Counted from the first letter of the stretch, positions 12,001 through 20,030 are shown. The stretch is 36,329 nucleotides of DNA from Tulasnella sp. 424 (GCA_019633425.1 WSUB01000275.1:1-36329), one strand, 5' to 3'. Notes: generated by a model from the letters alone, not told the origin. Translations and numbers: made by a program.

Positions 12001-12738
12001 GTGTGGGGGAAGCGCATGGTCGTTTGTTGGTTCTCTGAAGACGTCAAGAAATTCGTGGAGTTCTGCCGGAACTGCCTCCTCCAGGGGTTTCGCTTCTTTA
12101 ACGTGTTCTGAGGCGATTTTGGCCGAGATGCTGGTTCCAGCGATGGTGTCGGTTACGCTTGCTAGAGAGTCTTCGTCAACTGGTGGGAAGTCCAATACTT
12201 CGGGCAGGGGTTCCGTTCGATCTGGTTGTCCGTTTGCCTTTCCTAGTACGTCGGCTGGGGTGTCCAGGCAGTTGTGAGAGCAGTATGGGTCTCGGAAAGC
12301 GATTCGGCGGGTTCTCCAGTCGATTTCGGGATTATGCCTGTGGAGCCAAGGCGCTCCTAAGATTACTGCGTGTCTCCCGATTTTGGCAACGTCCATTACC
12401 AGTTTCTCCTTGTGGTTTCCCATTCTAAGTCGTCCTCTTACTTCACGGTCAATGGTTCCAAGGGATCGTCCGTCTATAGCGGCAGGGTAATGAGGGAATT
12501 CCTTTCGCCAGGTTGGTAGGTGATTTCGTTCGACAAAGTCCTTATTAATAAATTCAGAGGTGGCGCCAGAGTCGATCATGGCGGTTGGGAATGCTGTGAC
12601 TTGGTCGGTGCTCAGCTCAGTAGGTACGATCAGATGCGTAGAAGGGTCGAGTGGCGTCATACGAATCTTATTGGACATGGGATATACATGATTAGTACCT
12701 AAGAGCTGAGACCTTTGAGCGTGGCGTGGCACAGTCAC
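9007..12738 (-). CDS. pol: Chromovirus Pol polyprotein (PR-RT-RNase H-IN-chromodomain)
   Basis: The 1243-codon frame is uninterrupted. Domains in order are: aspartic protease with DSG at residues 56-58; reverse transcriptase at about 290-470, with KLDL (Asp352) and YLDD at 414-417; RNase H from about 555, with Asp563 (ETDASG) and Asp632 (TDHKNL); an integrase HHCC finger (His808, His815, Cys845, Cys848); an integrase core with Asp878, Asp940 and Glu976 (D-D-35-E spacing); a GPF motif at 1111-1113; and a chromodomain at about 1168-1222 with Trp1170, Trp1191 and Trp1201 as cage-type aromatics. The protein copies the RNA into DNA and inserts it, and the chromodomain usually directs insertion to particular chromatin. 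The first codon is GTG and overlaps the gag stop TAG, so Pol is probably made by frameshifting or re-initiation. The first internal Met is residue 21 (12678). All catalytic residues are present. Confidence 0.95.
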   Translation of the reverse strand: MTVPRHAQRSQLLGTNHVYPMSNKIRMTPLDPSTHLIVPTELSTDQVTAFPTAMIDSGATSEFINKDFVERNHLPTWRKEFPHYPAAIDGRSLGTIDREVRGRLRMGNHKEKLVMDVAKIGRHAVILGAPWLHRHNPEIDWRTRRIAFRDPYCSHNCLDTPADVLGKANGQPDRTEPLPEVLDFPPVDEDSLASVTDTIAGTSISAKIASEHVKEAKPLEEAVPAELHEFLDVFREPTNDHALPPHRSYDCKIDFIPGVELPKPGGLYAGSAEDSKELRKWIDRNLAKGYIRESKSQVASPCFFVRKKDGKKWLVIDYRKINDITVKDQYPIPLTSDLIDRLSDKEWFTKLDLRWGYHLMRVAEGDEWKTAFRTRYGLFEWTVMPFGLCNAPAVFQRFINHILHDLLDTSVVNYLDDTMPATKTRKENVEVTKEVLRRLRANNLHCRPEKCEFFVQETDYLGLWITPKGIAMDKHKVEAIQDWPTPKNVKDIQTFLSFANFYRRFIKDFSDITGPITNLLRKDMKWDWSEECQEAFGKLKERFTTAPVLVHYDPEKPCILETDASGYAYGAVLLQRSTDGKIHPIAFMSKSMTPAERRYDIWDKEMMAIVRALVYWRHYLEGAKFTIRILTDHKNLEYFKKAQILNDRQFRWLQTLQRYDFVISYRPGSKSGKPDALSRRPDHRPEEGAEEPPLTLLPTSRIVEIDAITLLSPSTFAEINADDEDDEQEEVQLATDREIVGEIGRKLHEDPNIESILAYFDANPGAAPARVRKEMTDWSLDEGLLWFRGRVYVLNNDDVKRSILQLYHDSLMGGHGGQAKTLELVSRGYYWPSMKAYVNRYIDACDNCQRNKHHYSKPVGLLKPLPVPTGPWQDISYDLITKLPETRQGNDTIMVVVCRLLKEAHLIATKEQGLDAAKTAELFIANIWKLHGLPLRVVSDQGPQFNAPFLKSLYGGLGVKPILSTAYHPQTDGQTERTNQTIEGFLRIFCNHRQDDWDELLPFAEFSYNNSIQSSIGMSPFMASRGYNPVLTDLPSSAQSNPSAEERLGRIAAVQKEIQSAMALAQERQKEYYDRHREQEPSYEPGDKVWLEARNIQTDRPSDKLAAKRLGPFKVEKKISSHAYRLMLPATMRIHPVFHVSLLTPHTRDTIPGQTQPVPPPIIVEDQEEWEVEKILNSRYWYGRLQYLLKWKGFGDEENKWEYAEQLEHMPDLIQEFHQRFPDAFGPELRQRPTRQQPPHGHP

Positions 12739-13172
12739 TACATGCTGTGGGGAAAACCCTGCGAGAAACCTCCATCGTCGGGATCGGAGCGATTGATGGG
12801 TTGGGGAGCAATGGAAATGGTGAAGGAATTATTGGGACGAGGACTAGGAGAATTGACAGTGGGAGAATGGGTAGCCGCAATGGCAGGGGCGTAGTTGGAT
12901 GGGTAGTCGATGACTCCTTGACGCTGTTGGTGTGCGGCGGCGGTGTGACCCTTTTCTCCACAATAGTAGCACAATCCTTGACTTCTGCGACGCGTTCGTT
13001 CTTTGGGCGACAATCTTCCTCTTCTGGCGGCATCAATGTGGATAGGGACTGGTTGATTGTGGGTGAAGGCGTTGGGGGCTTGAGAGGAAGGTTGGGGAGC
13101 AGGAGTGGGTTGTGGGCGAGGTGGTGGACGATGTTGAGGTTTGTTACTATGGGTCGTGGTAAACCTACCCAT
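12738..13172 (-). CDS. Nucleocapsid part of Gag with C-C-H-H knuckle
   Basis: This 144-codon frame overlaps the capsid frame by 8 nt and corresponds to the C-terminal part of Gag in related elements. It is rich in proline and basic residues and has one zinc knuckle, CYYCGEKGHTAAAH (residues 68-81, bases 12930-12971). The spacing is C-X2-C-X4-H-X4-H, so the usual last cysteine is histidine. Comparison with element B shows that the stretch joining capsid and nucleocapsid (about 40 codons) is missing here and that the two parts are now in different frames. Whether a joined Gag is made is unclear. Confidence 0.7.
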   Translation of the reverse strand: MGRFTTTHSNKPQHRPPPRPQPTPAPQPSSQAPNAFTHNQPVPIHIDAARRGRLSPKERTRRRSQGLCYYCGEKGHTAAAHQQRQGVIDYPSNYAPAIAATHSPTVNSPSPRPNNSFTISIAPQPINRSDPDDGGFSQGFPHSM

Positions 13173-13872
13173 CTTTGACGTCTGCTCGGAGTCCCTGTCG
13201 GTAGGCGTGCATGAAGGCTTGCTCGTTCCAAGCGATATCGGCCTTGATGCGTCTGAAATCGGTGGCGTAGGTGGCGGCAGGTCGATTTCCTTGGGACAGT
13301 GCCTCTAATTTCCAGACGGCTGTTCCTTCTTTATCTGGGTCTCCGAACGCCTTAATGAACTCGTCCTTGAAGTCACTCCAGTCGTTGGTTGTTGTTGATA
13401 CTTGAGCTCCTAGGAGGTCCCTTAGGACGATGTCTCCCCAGGCTTGAGCGGTCCCGGTGAGGTAGCTGAGGGCGAATTGGATTTGTGCTTCGTCATTTGG
13501 GAAATCACTCGAACGTGCTCTGAAGTAGTTTTCGCAGCTTAGGATGAATCTCTCAGCGTCTCCTCCTCGGTTCTTTCCATTGTAGGTGTCTGGTTCCTTG
13601 ATCTTTATTTTGGTGGCTTTGGTAATAGTGGGCGGGGCCTGAGCGCCGACTCCTGAGGCCTGTAGGGTGGCGATGATGGCGGCGATTAGGTTTGGGTCTA
13701 TTCCTGTAGGGAGTGGCTGAGGGTTTTGAGTGCTTGGATTAGGTTGGGACCTGGTGTTGCCGGATCCTGATGGGTTTTGTTGGCTGGCCATTGGGAGAGT
13801 CGTTCTTCTTGGGGTGTTCGGGGCAGAGGCTGATCTGAGGTTGAATGCTGATACATTTGAGACAAAGCTCAT
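13165..13872 (-). CDS. gag: Gag capsid protein of element A
   Basis: This 235-codon frame has a Pro/Gln/Ser-rich N-terminus and then a retrotransposon Gag domain (about residues 90-230). Typical blocks are present: EPDTYNGK, FILSCENYF, ALSYLTGTAQAW and the ATYATDFRRIKADI stretch near the end. It would form the virus-like particle in which reverse transcription occurs. The ATG overlaps the stop of the upstream leader ORF as ATGA (13869-13872), a stop-restart arrangement. The frame ends early, after VKDG, where element B continues with a further helix-rich segment. Confidence 0.85.
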   Translation of the reverse strand: MSFVSNVSAFNLRSASAPNTPRRTTLPMASQQNPSGSGNTRSQPNPSTQNPQPLPTGIDPNLIAAIIATLQASGVGAQAPPTITKATKIKIKEPDTYNGKNRGGDAERFILSCENYFRARSSDFPNDEAQIQFALSYLTGTAQAWGDIVLRDLLGAQVSTTTNDWSDFKDEFIKAFGDPDKEGTAVWKLEALSQGNRPAATYATDFRRIKADIAWNEQAFMHAYRQGLRADVKDG

Positions 13873-14279
13873 ATACTGTCGTACTCGGCGGTGGTGTCCA
13901 CTGGTAGTACTTGATAGGCTCGAAGAAGGGAGCTAGTGGTGGGGATGTAGGGGATCAAGAGGTTGGTTCCTGAGAAAGAGATATCGGATTCTGGGAATGT
14001 ATCGATAAGGTAGGCAAGGGTAGCGGAGGGACAGTCGATGATGTCGATTCGAGTGTGTTTGGTGGCTCGGGCGATTCTTTTCTTGAAGTTATACGGCTTT
14101 CCGTTGGTTGCGTAGTATTCGACTGGTTTGAAGACTTGTTCTGTGGTGGGGTACTGGTACTGTGGTTCGATGAGGTCGAGGACTTGTTGTTCTTCCTTGA
14201 TTTCTCGTAGTCTCTGGAGGTATTCGTTGGTCTTGGGACTAAGTCGCGAGATTTCCTGGAGGCGGGGACTCTTTGGCAT
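13869..14279 (-). CDS. Conserved leader ORF ahead of gag (element A)
   Basis: The 136-codon ORF starts 40 nt after the 5' LTR and overlaps gag by ATGA. It has no domain I recognise. A counterpart of similar length and position exists in element B (20068 onward). Their C-terminal halves align, sharing a pattern F-P, then S-x2-GT-x3-IPY, then AY-x2-LP. Conservation in two diverged families argues that it is translated and functional. It could be an N-terminal extension of Gag made separately, or an accessory protein. Confidence 0.75.
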   Translation of the reverse strand: MPKSPRLQEISRLSPKTNEYLQRLREIKEEQQVLDLIEPQYQYPTTEQVFKPVEYYATNGKPYNFKKRIARATKHTRIDIIDCPSATLAYLIDTFPESDISFSGTNLLIPYIPTTSSLLRAYQVLPVDTTAEYDSI

Positions 14280-14308
14280 GAACTATGGATACGGGTTGCT
14301 CGAAGGAG

Positions 14309-14317
14309 ATTCCGCCT
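14309..14317 (-). other. Element A candidate self-primer binding site
   Basis: On the minus strand AGGCGGAAT begins two bases after the 5' LTR end. It is the exact complement of ATTCCGCCT in the LTR (14456-14464), which would lie close to the 5' end of the transcript. No tRNA-like TGG start is seen. This is the arrangement of self-priming Tf1/sushi-type elements. Confidence 0.65.
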
Positions 14318-14319
14318 AA

Positions 14320-14746
14320 TGTCAGGGTTCCCTTATAATAGAAACCGAGCAAGGCGTATCTGACTATGGATTATGGGTTGGCAGAGAGAGATCACTAGGC
14401 AAGATCGTTGCTCTAGCATGATGGTCGAGGAATAGATTGAGATTGAATAGACAAGAGGCGGAATGAGGAACAAACCTCCTCATTCCGCTGTACTTAAATA
14501 CTAACAAGTGGCTGTGACTAGAATGTCCCGGTATAGTGAAGAACGTGACGGAACCAAGTGGAAAGGCTGACGCGTCGCATGAGTAAGAACAATGAGGGAT
14601 GCATGAGGAGATGAGTAAGGAACGTGTGGTAGTGGTGAGGCATACAAGGTGAAGTGCGGGGATCAGTCGATCACGATAGACACGTGATGGGAATCCTGCC
14701 TGGGTCACATAACTGGGAAAGTAGATCATGTGACGAGGTCGTCACA
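14320..14746 (-). repeat. Element A 5' LTR
   Basis: This 427-bp LTR begins (minus strand) TGTGACGACCTCGTCACA and ends CCTGACA. It is followed on the plus strand by the CCATG target duplication at 14747-14751. Confidence 0.95.
14456..14500 (-). promoter_or_regulatory. Element A core promoter and RNA 5'-end hairpin
   Basis: On the minus strand a TATTTAAG box (14491-14500) is followed by an inverted repeat with perfect 12-bp arms, GCGGAATGAGGA and TCCTCATTCCGC (14477-14488 and 14458-14469), and a 7-nt loop. A start about 30 nt after the TATA box would fall in the loop, so the RNA would begin just before ATTCCGCCT. The start site is inferred, not seen. Confidence 0.6.
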
Positions 14747-14848
14747 CCATGCTAGCGCAACGTTCTTGCCTAGTGACCTCACTCTGCCAAACCATAGTCC
14801 ATAGCCAGATACGCCTTGCTCGGTTTCTACTCTAAGGGAACCCTGACA
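14747..14848 (+). mobile_element. Older family-A LTR, 3' part
   Basis: This continues 8238-8569 and ends CCCTGACA. The first five bases are the CCATG duplication made by insertion of element A. Confidence 0.9.
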
Positions 14849-15571
14849 CTGGGGCCTTCCATCGGATCCCTTTTGCTCCGACTTTGCATCTCTATATGGC
14901 ATGACGATGCAGGGACTATGACATCATGGAAACACCGCCGAGCCGGGCTTGTCTGAGACCTTTTCTTGCTGTCTCTAAAACCCGCTCGCTCTCGGGAGAA
15001 GGGATATCCTTCTCTCCTGGATCAGGTAGCTCACTGTCTGTTGAGGAAGAGGGCGGGAATCCTACGTACGTGGCTATACCCTCTCTAGCGACTTCACACC
15101 CCTCTCCCAACGTCTCTACATCAAGAGCGGAACCCCTCCAAAGTGAAGCACTGGATTTCGGTTCTCTAAGCACAAGAGTGCGGATAATATTTCAACCGCT
15201 AACTACTGCTCAGTGATATGTCGTGGATCAACTCGCGTTCGATGATCACCCTACGACGGGTTTCATCCACTGTCAAACAAGAGATGAAAATTCGCGGACC
15301 GGATAACGGAACCTCAATGTTATTGCAAATTATGCAAGAATACATAGCAAGATTTGATAGAGTCCGTTCCGTTACTCACTTTCGCTTGAAAGCTGAGGGT
15401 ACGGGCTAAATTCAGATTGCGTCAGCAAGGCTTACATGAGACAACCTCAACGAGCCACTGCCAGACGAGAAACCCCTCCTCCAATCCTGAAACAGGTGTA
15501 ACGTCTGCCTCACCTGCAATGCCGTAGAAGTGTCATATCATTCTGAAAAAGACGTCAACCGATAAGCCCTA
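14849..15571. other. Continuation of the left segmental copy
   Basis: From about 15100 to 15571 this aligns with about 35070-35537. Shared blocks include ATTGCAAATT, CACTGCCAGAC and GATAAGCCCTA. The part 14900-15060 is a more diverged relative of the block at 6135-6260 and 34845-34990. An 85-codon minus ORF (14916-15173) and a 96-codon plus ORF (14926-15216) overlap in opposite directions, and neither is conserved in the right copy. No gene is supported. Confidence 0.6.
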
Positions 15572-15583
15572 CATCAGCAAACT
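15572..15583 (+). repeat. Plavaka-type left terminal inverted repeat
   Basis: CATCAGCAAACT, preceded by the TA duplication at 15570-15571. The inverted match is at 29271-29282. Confidence 0.85.
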
Positions 15584-15780
15584 TGATTTGACCCATAGTG
15601 GGCTAACTGACTACATAGCTTCCATAGCAAACCTGAGAAGGCTCCATAGTGATATCCAGAGCCATACAGGCCTCATAGTTTCAGCCTTTTACAATAGTCT
15701 CTATACATCATTCACTATATGTGAGAACCAAATACACAGTAATTAACACTAGGGTGGATGTTCGAAATACAAAATGGCGG
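15584..15780. other. Subterminal region, left
   Basis: There is no gene. It contains CCATAGT, CCATAGC, ACATAG and CTCATAG motifs within about 110 bases, resembling the subterminal transposase-binding repeats of CACTA elements. Binding is inferred. Confidence 0.5.
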
Positions 15781-18700
15781 TCAAATGGTCATATATAAGT
15801 CACGATTGAGAAAGTCATTTACATAGAAGGTTGAACAAAGATCTAGAATATTGTCATTGGTCCATGCAAGGTTCGCTTTTGTGCCGCATTTGGGTACAAG
15901 GTGACAGCTGCAGTGGATCGCGCCGAGGCGAACTACTGAACCAAGACAAGTCCCGGAATGATCTACTGCATGCTGGACCTTGTACATGTCGAGTCCGACC
16001 TCCTTAAACCACTTGAACTCCGAAAACCACTCAATATATGCCAAAGGATGGGTATAGGTGGTAATTGCTTGGGGAATCTTGAAGATGCAATGGACTCGAC
16101 CAACACGAAAACCTGTGAGAGCAGTAAAGAATCAGGACCCTAGCATCTCACTAAAAGTAGTCAACGTACCCTAAACTCCGGTTTTGCCAGCTAAGTTGGA
16201 CACCTTAATGAACACAGTGTCAAATCATGCTGGTCCAGAAGGTAGATTTTCCAGGCCACAATGGTGAGAGGGAAAGGCTCGGATGCGCTTGGTGAAAGGA
16301 AGTGACTTGACGCAAATTGGATCAATGCAAACGGACACAGCCTTGTAAATATCGAAGCGATCTGTGATATAGGGTGACCGGAATGTAGAAGGGGGTAAAT
16401 TCTCTGTGAGGAAAGCCCAAAGCAAGGAAAGGAAGTTCGAAATATAGAAGTGTTGACTAATGAATGATACCGATAACTGCCGAAAGTGGGGAGCTCGGGC
16501 CATCTTGAATCGTGGCGCTTCTGAACTACTTCTTGTGGACCTTCAAGGTCCTGTTCTTCCAAGATGTCATTGTCTAATTCAACATCCCAAGCACGCACCT
16601 CTTCCACTAAAGGCCAAACCCAAGAAGTATAGCTCCTGAGGCAATGGACTGCTTCTTGTCTTTGCAACCAAATGGTCATTTGTGAGATGTAGTTGCGCTT
16701 ATTGGATGCATTATAGCCCTTTTTTGCGTAGTTGATATGGAGCCGTTCGGGTAATTCAGTGTTGTAGCCATTGAGAGTCCTGAGAGCGTGTATTGCGGAG
16801 GAATAGTGGGATAGGGAATGAAGCTTGGGGAGGTTGAATTGTTCTCGCTGTTCTCCAAAAGCGTGGTACTTGTGCTTATGAAAGGTGGCGAGAGACTCTT
16901 CCATTAACTCCAGGGACCCGTTGGTATGCACTTCATACTGTGCAAGCATGAAAAAGTTGAGGAGTGCACGAGTCGCAGTAAGGGTCCTTCGGTCAACATG
17001 GCTGCCTATAGTCCCAACAAAAACCTGCTCCAGCTGCTTCGCTTCCTTCCCTCTCCATTGTGTAAGGTGTGATACCCTGTGGTGAAAATGACAAAGAGAG
17101 GGATGACTTGGCATCGCCGCAAAATGATGGTCCATCTCCTCAACACCAAGAATATCCTGACACCAAGGGAAGAGATGTGACTTGAACATGCCCTTGTGGA
17201 TCTGGTGGAGGATGTCAGGCTTATGCATGAGAAGATGTTGGTGAAGGGAAGGTCAGCCCAGAACAGCAGATAGGTGGTCCGAAGGCCTTCCTCAAAGGCC
17301 TCCTCCGCATTGAGATCTGCATTTGCACGAGCTTTGAGGAGTGATAGGGCCAAATGTTGTTTGGCGTTGTGGATAGTGAATGTCTGAGGTTTCTCCCCTC
17401 TCGTCCGCAGGAACCGTGCACCATGGACATCGATTCTCCTTGGTACAGGTAACGAGACACTGCTCCGGATGGTCTGCTATATAAGCAGCCAAGACTGGAT
17501 GGACTCGTCAGACAAATCCATCCAGACAAACCATCTCAACGCCCCTCTGTCCTGCTTCCTTCAGTGGTTCAACAAGAAGCTTCATGCATTGATGGAAGAG
17601 ATCTTGTGCCATTATTGTGCGTGTTGGTGCATGGCTAAAGATTTTGAGCTTTGTGACAGGAAGATAGCCCAAAAGTATTGTAGCATGCCGAGAGGGTTTT
17701 CGGCGAACAGCCTTGTCAATGTTGCCGATAGTGATATAAACAGGCCAGGCGGACTTGTCACCTCCCATCCTTGAAAGCTGAGTCTTGTCAGAGGCAATGA
17801 TAACTGAAGCGACCATTGCACCGCTCCTTAATTATTGCTGTTGAGGTGGAGGTTAGCTATGCAATACTAGTGACAACGGTGGATGCCAGTCTCACCTGCA
17901 CTTTCCACCACCAGTCTGCCATTGCCATCTCCGTATAGACCCTCTTCTTCATCTCTTCACCCATAAACTCCCTCCATGGCGCATATGCAACTTCATCGGC
18001 AAATGACGGGTTACCGAGGATCTCCTGCACACAATTGACCGGATTTTGTGCCCAAATTTCCAGATCCTCCGTGGGCACCTTGCCATCGGGCCCAAGCTGA
18101 TCCCCCTTCACAGTAATTAGAATACGCTCCCAGCTGGGTCCTTGGGGAAGTGCATCGATCTGCGAAAAGAATGCAGACTTGTCCCTAAACGATACATGCG
18201 TCCTGTTCTGTGTCTAATCAAGTAGTCCAGGTTAAAATATGGACTCTAAAAGAGAGAGAGGACAAGTTACTTACAATCTTGAGTTTAAGGTGCTCGTCAA
18301 TGTCATCATGTGAGATCTCTGAGGTCATGAGCCAGTCTGCAAGTTCCCATTCCTCTTCATCGGCAAAAGGGAACCACAGCAGATCGCCTTGTTGATGTTG
18401 CAATTGAAAGTCTTCTTCAAATACGGTTCCCTTCCATCTGTATGTCCTTCCAGCCTCCATCTCCTCCAGACATGATTCGATGTAATTCCTTGGTTGGTGT
18501 GATATTGAGGCATTGTTGTAGCAAGGGTGTTTGGCTGGACAGCTGGTAGACTCGAAGGGAGTGGGAGAATGCCGAAGTCGCCATGGTCAGAAGCAGGGGG
18601 GATATCATTGTTTCCAAATAACAAGGCTTCTTCTGTTGGGCAAAGGTGAGGAGGGTGTTCGCTTGCTTGGGTAATATGAGCCTGGGCAGGGGCTAGAGCA

Positions 18701-18804
18701 ACTTTGGAGCAGGTGGTACACTGAGAGTAGTGAGAGATGAGACCAGCGCACTTGACAAATGGTCCAGCCGAACAAAAGCTACAGTGTAGGGATTTAGAGG
18801 ACAT
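15781..18804 (-). pseudogene. Plavaka-type transposase, decayed
   Basis: Family order is preserved from end to end. It begins with an N-terminal C2H2-like finger (CSFCSAGPFVKCAGLISHY). A WELADWLM region follows in exon 1, with an intron at 18274-18214 (GTAAGT...TTAG). Exon 2 (18213-17896) ends in ADWWWKVQ. Then come the ASDKTQLS and DKSAWPVYITIGNI blocks, EQCLVTCTKENRCPWC, PDILHQIHKGMFKSHL (open 17228-16498), and the C-terminal ADRFDVYK-like and SCHLVPKCG blocks ending at 15781. Breaks are frameshifts near 18500, 17340, 17228 and 16500, and stops at 17508-17510 (TGA) and 16225-16227 (TGA), both where the family normally has arginine. A TAG lies just before an intron at about 16166. It would have cut and joined the element's ends; it is now inactive. 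Confidence 0.85.
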
Positions 18805-19363
18805 GAAAAGAGTCGATTATGTTGATAGGATGTAAGGATTGTAGGTAGAGGCAGAAGAAAAGGAGTGGTGGACTGAGAATACGATGGGAAACATGAACGC
18901 GAGTCGTGACAGAAGGGAGGTTGTCGAGTTGGAATTCTCGCACTTGTTGAAATTTCGCACCAGTCCTCATTTCAATTCCAACCACTCCAATCTCCACATC
19001 CTTGACCAACAACTCTCCCATATGCGAATCTCAGCAAGCTGCAGCATCTTAAAGATCAATTCACTGCCACCATGGAGTAGCCAAGCCCAGATTTTCATCA
19101 AATGAATGTTGGATTCGTGACCTGAGTGTCATCCGCGGATGTGAGTATATTTTTGCGCCAGTAAGTGGAGCCATATGTCTTCACTGTCAGATCCCACTCC
19201 CTACCAATTAGTTCTGCACAAACAATCACTGCCTACCATCTCACATCTTGTACCAGCCTCAGTATTTAAAGCTATCCCAAAATCCATGGTCCATTGCTGC
19301 ACTCACCCGCCTGGTACCTTCTCTCTCCCTCCTACACCTGGGTTTTAATCTCAACCGAACCCA
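18805..19363. promoter_or_regulatory. Divergent intergenic region of the transposon
   Basis: These 559 bases lie between the transposase ATG (18804, minus) and the DUF6532 gene ATG (19364, plus) and must hold both promoters. A TATTTAAAG box at 19263-19271 is 93 nt before the plus-strand ATG. No comparable box was located for the transposase. Confidence 0.5.
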
Positions 19364-19626
19364 ATGGCTCCTGTGCCCTCAAAGGTTCCTCGTCAAACTG
19401 AGCCTCTTCCTCTCGTCAAAACAGCTGCCCCTCGAAGGGCTGGTCTGAGGGCATCAGCCGACCAGTGGCTCACAGCTCAGCAGCAGCAGATTGCTACATC
19501 TTTTACGGTTTGTTCTGCTCTTGAGACTTGCACTAACTGGTACACAAATCATAGAGGAAAAGAAAGCTGAGAAGACCAATCGCATTCAGGTGAAGAAACA
19601 TCCAGCCGCATCATCCCGAAAGGGTC
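19364..19626 (+). pseudogene. DUF6532 gene, 5' exons
   Basis: The ATG at 19364 opens a 48-codon exon (to 19507) rich in Pro, Lys and Gln. An intron 19508-19556 (GTTTGT, CTAAC branch-like site) and a second exon 19557-19626 follow, the latter Lys-rich with one base left over. The 3' splice site at 19556 was chosen because the nearer AG at 19554 gives a stop. The next intron starts GTAAGT at 19627 and now contains element B. Its two ends (19627-19661 and 25900-25928) add up to 64 nt, and the phase fits the next exon at 25929. The product begins as a basic, disordered leader. Confidence 0.6.
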
Positions 19627-19661
19627 GTAAGTTGCATTAGTTACCCTTTTTTATTGCCTCG

Positions 19662-20028
19662 TGTGACAACCTCGTCACATCTTGGCTATCTCTAGACTCC
19701 GAAATCGAGTTCGATGTGTCAGCGCATCGAGGTTTGTCTTGTCTTGGTAAGATCCTCATGTTTCCTCAGTCAGCACCCTGCCATAGTCTGTTGTTTCCCG
19801 CATGTTTCCTCAGTCAGTGCCTCATGTTACACCTCCACTCGCTTACACGTCCACACTCATTAGTCATTATAGATTAGTCTTTCATTGTCTATTTAAGAGA
19901 ACGGAATGAGGAGGGTTTGTTCCTCATTCTGCCTTCTGTTCATCAATCCTATAGTCCTTCCCCATCTCCAGTAAACCCTTGACCACATTGAGCACCTTAC
20001 TACTTCGTCCATCGTCAAGATCGTTACA
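19662..20028 (+). repeat. Element B 5' LTR
   Basis: This 367-bp LTR has TG...CA ends, beginning TGTGACAACCTCGTCACA and ending ATCGTTACA. Confidence 0.95.
19890..19934 (+). promoter_or_regulatory. Element B core promoter and RNA 5'-end hairpin
   Basis: A TATTTAAG box (19890-19897) is followed by arms GGAATGAGGA (19903-19912) and TCCTCATTCT (19921-19930), pairing fully if G-U is allowed. The candidate primer ATTCTGCCT is at 19926-19934. The layout and most of the sequence equal those of element A although the rest of the LTR differs. Confidence 0.55.
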
Positions 20029-20030
20029 CC

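Larger units (their letters stand above)
8570..14746 (-). mobile_element. Full-length Ty3-type chromovirus, element A
   Basis: The 6177-bp element lies on the minus strand, between direct LTRs of 427 bp and a perfect 5-bp duplication CCATG (8565-8569 and 14747-14751). Its order on the minus strand is 5' LTR, candidate self-priming site, small leader ORF, gag, nucleocapsid, and pol with protease, reverse transcriptase, RNase H, integrase and chromodomain, then a purine tract and the 3' LTR. Integrase after RNase H puts it in the Ty3 (Metaviridae) order, and the C-terminal chromodomain makes it a chromovirus. It is inserted in reverse orientation inside an older LTR of its own family. The LTRs differ at four positions, all transitions, so insertion is recent. 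Confidence 0.96.

Noticed and set aside
12726..13178. 150-codon plus-strand ORF
   Set aside because: It is antisense to the nucleocapsid frame, which carries a recognisable zinc knuckle.
6805..14853. The LTRs at 6810-7228 and 8238-14848 as the two ends of one older element
   Set aside because: Each has its own 5-bp duplication (CACAG and CCGGG/CTGGG), and the ~1 kb between them shows no gag or pol, so they are separate solo LTRs.
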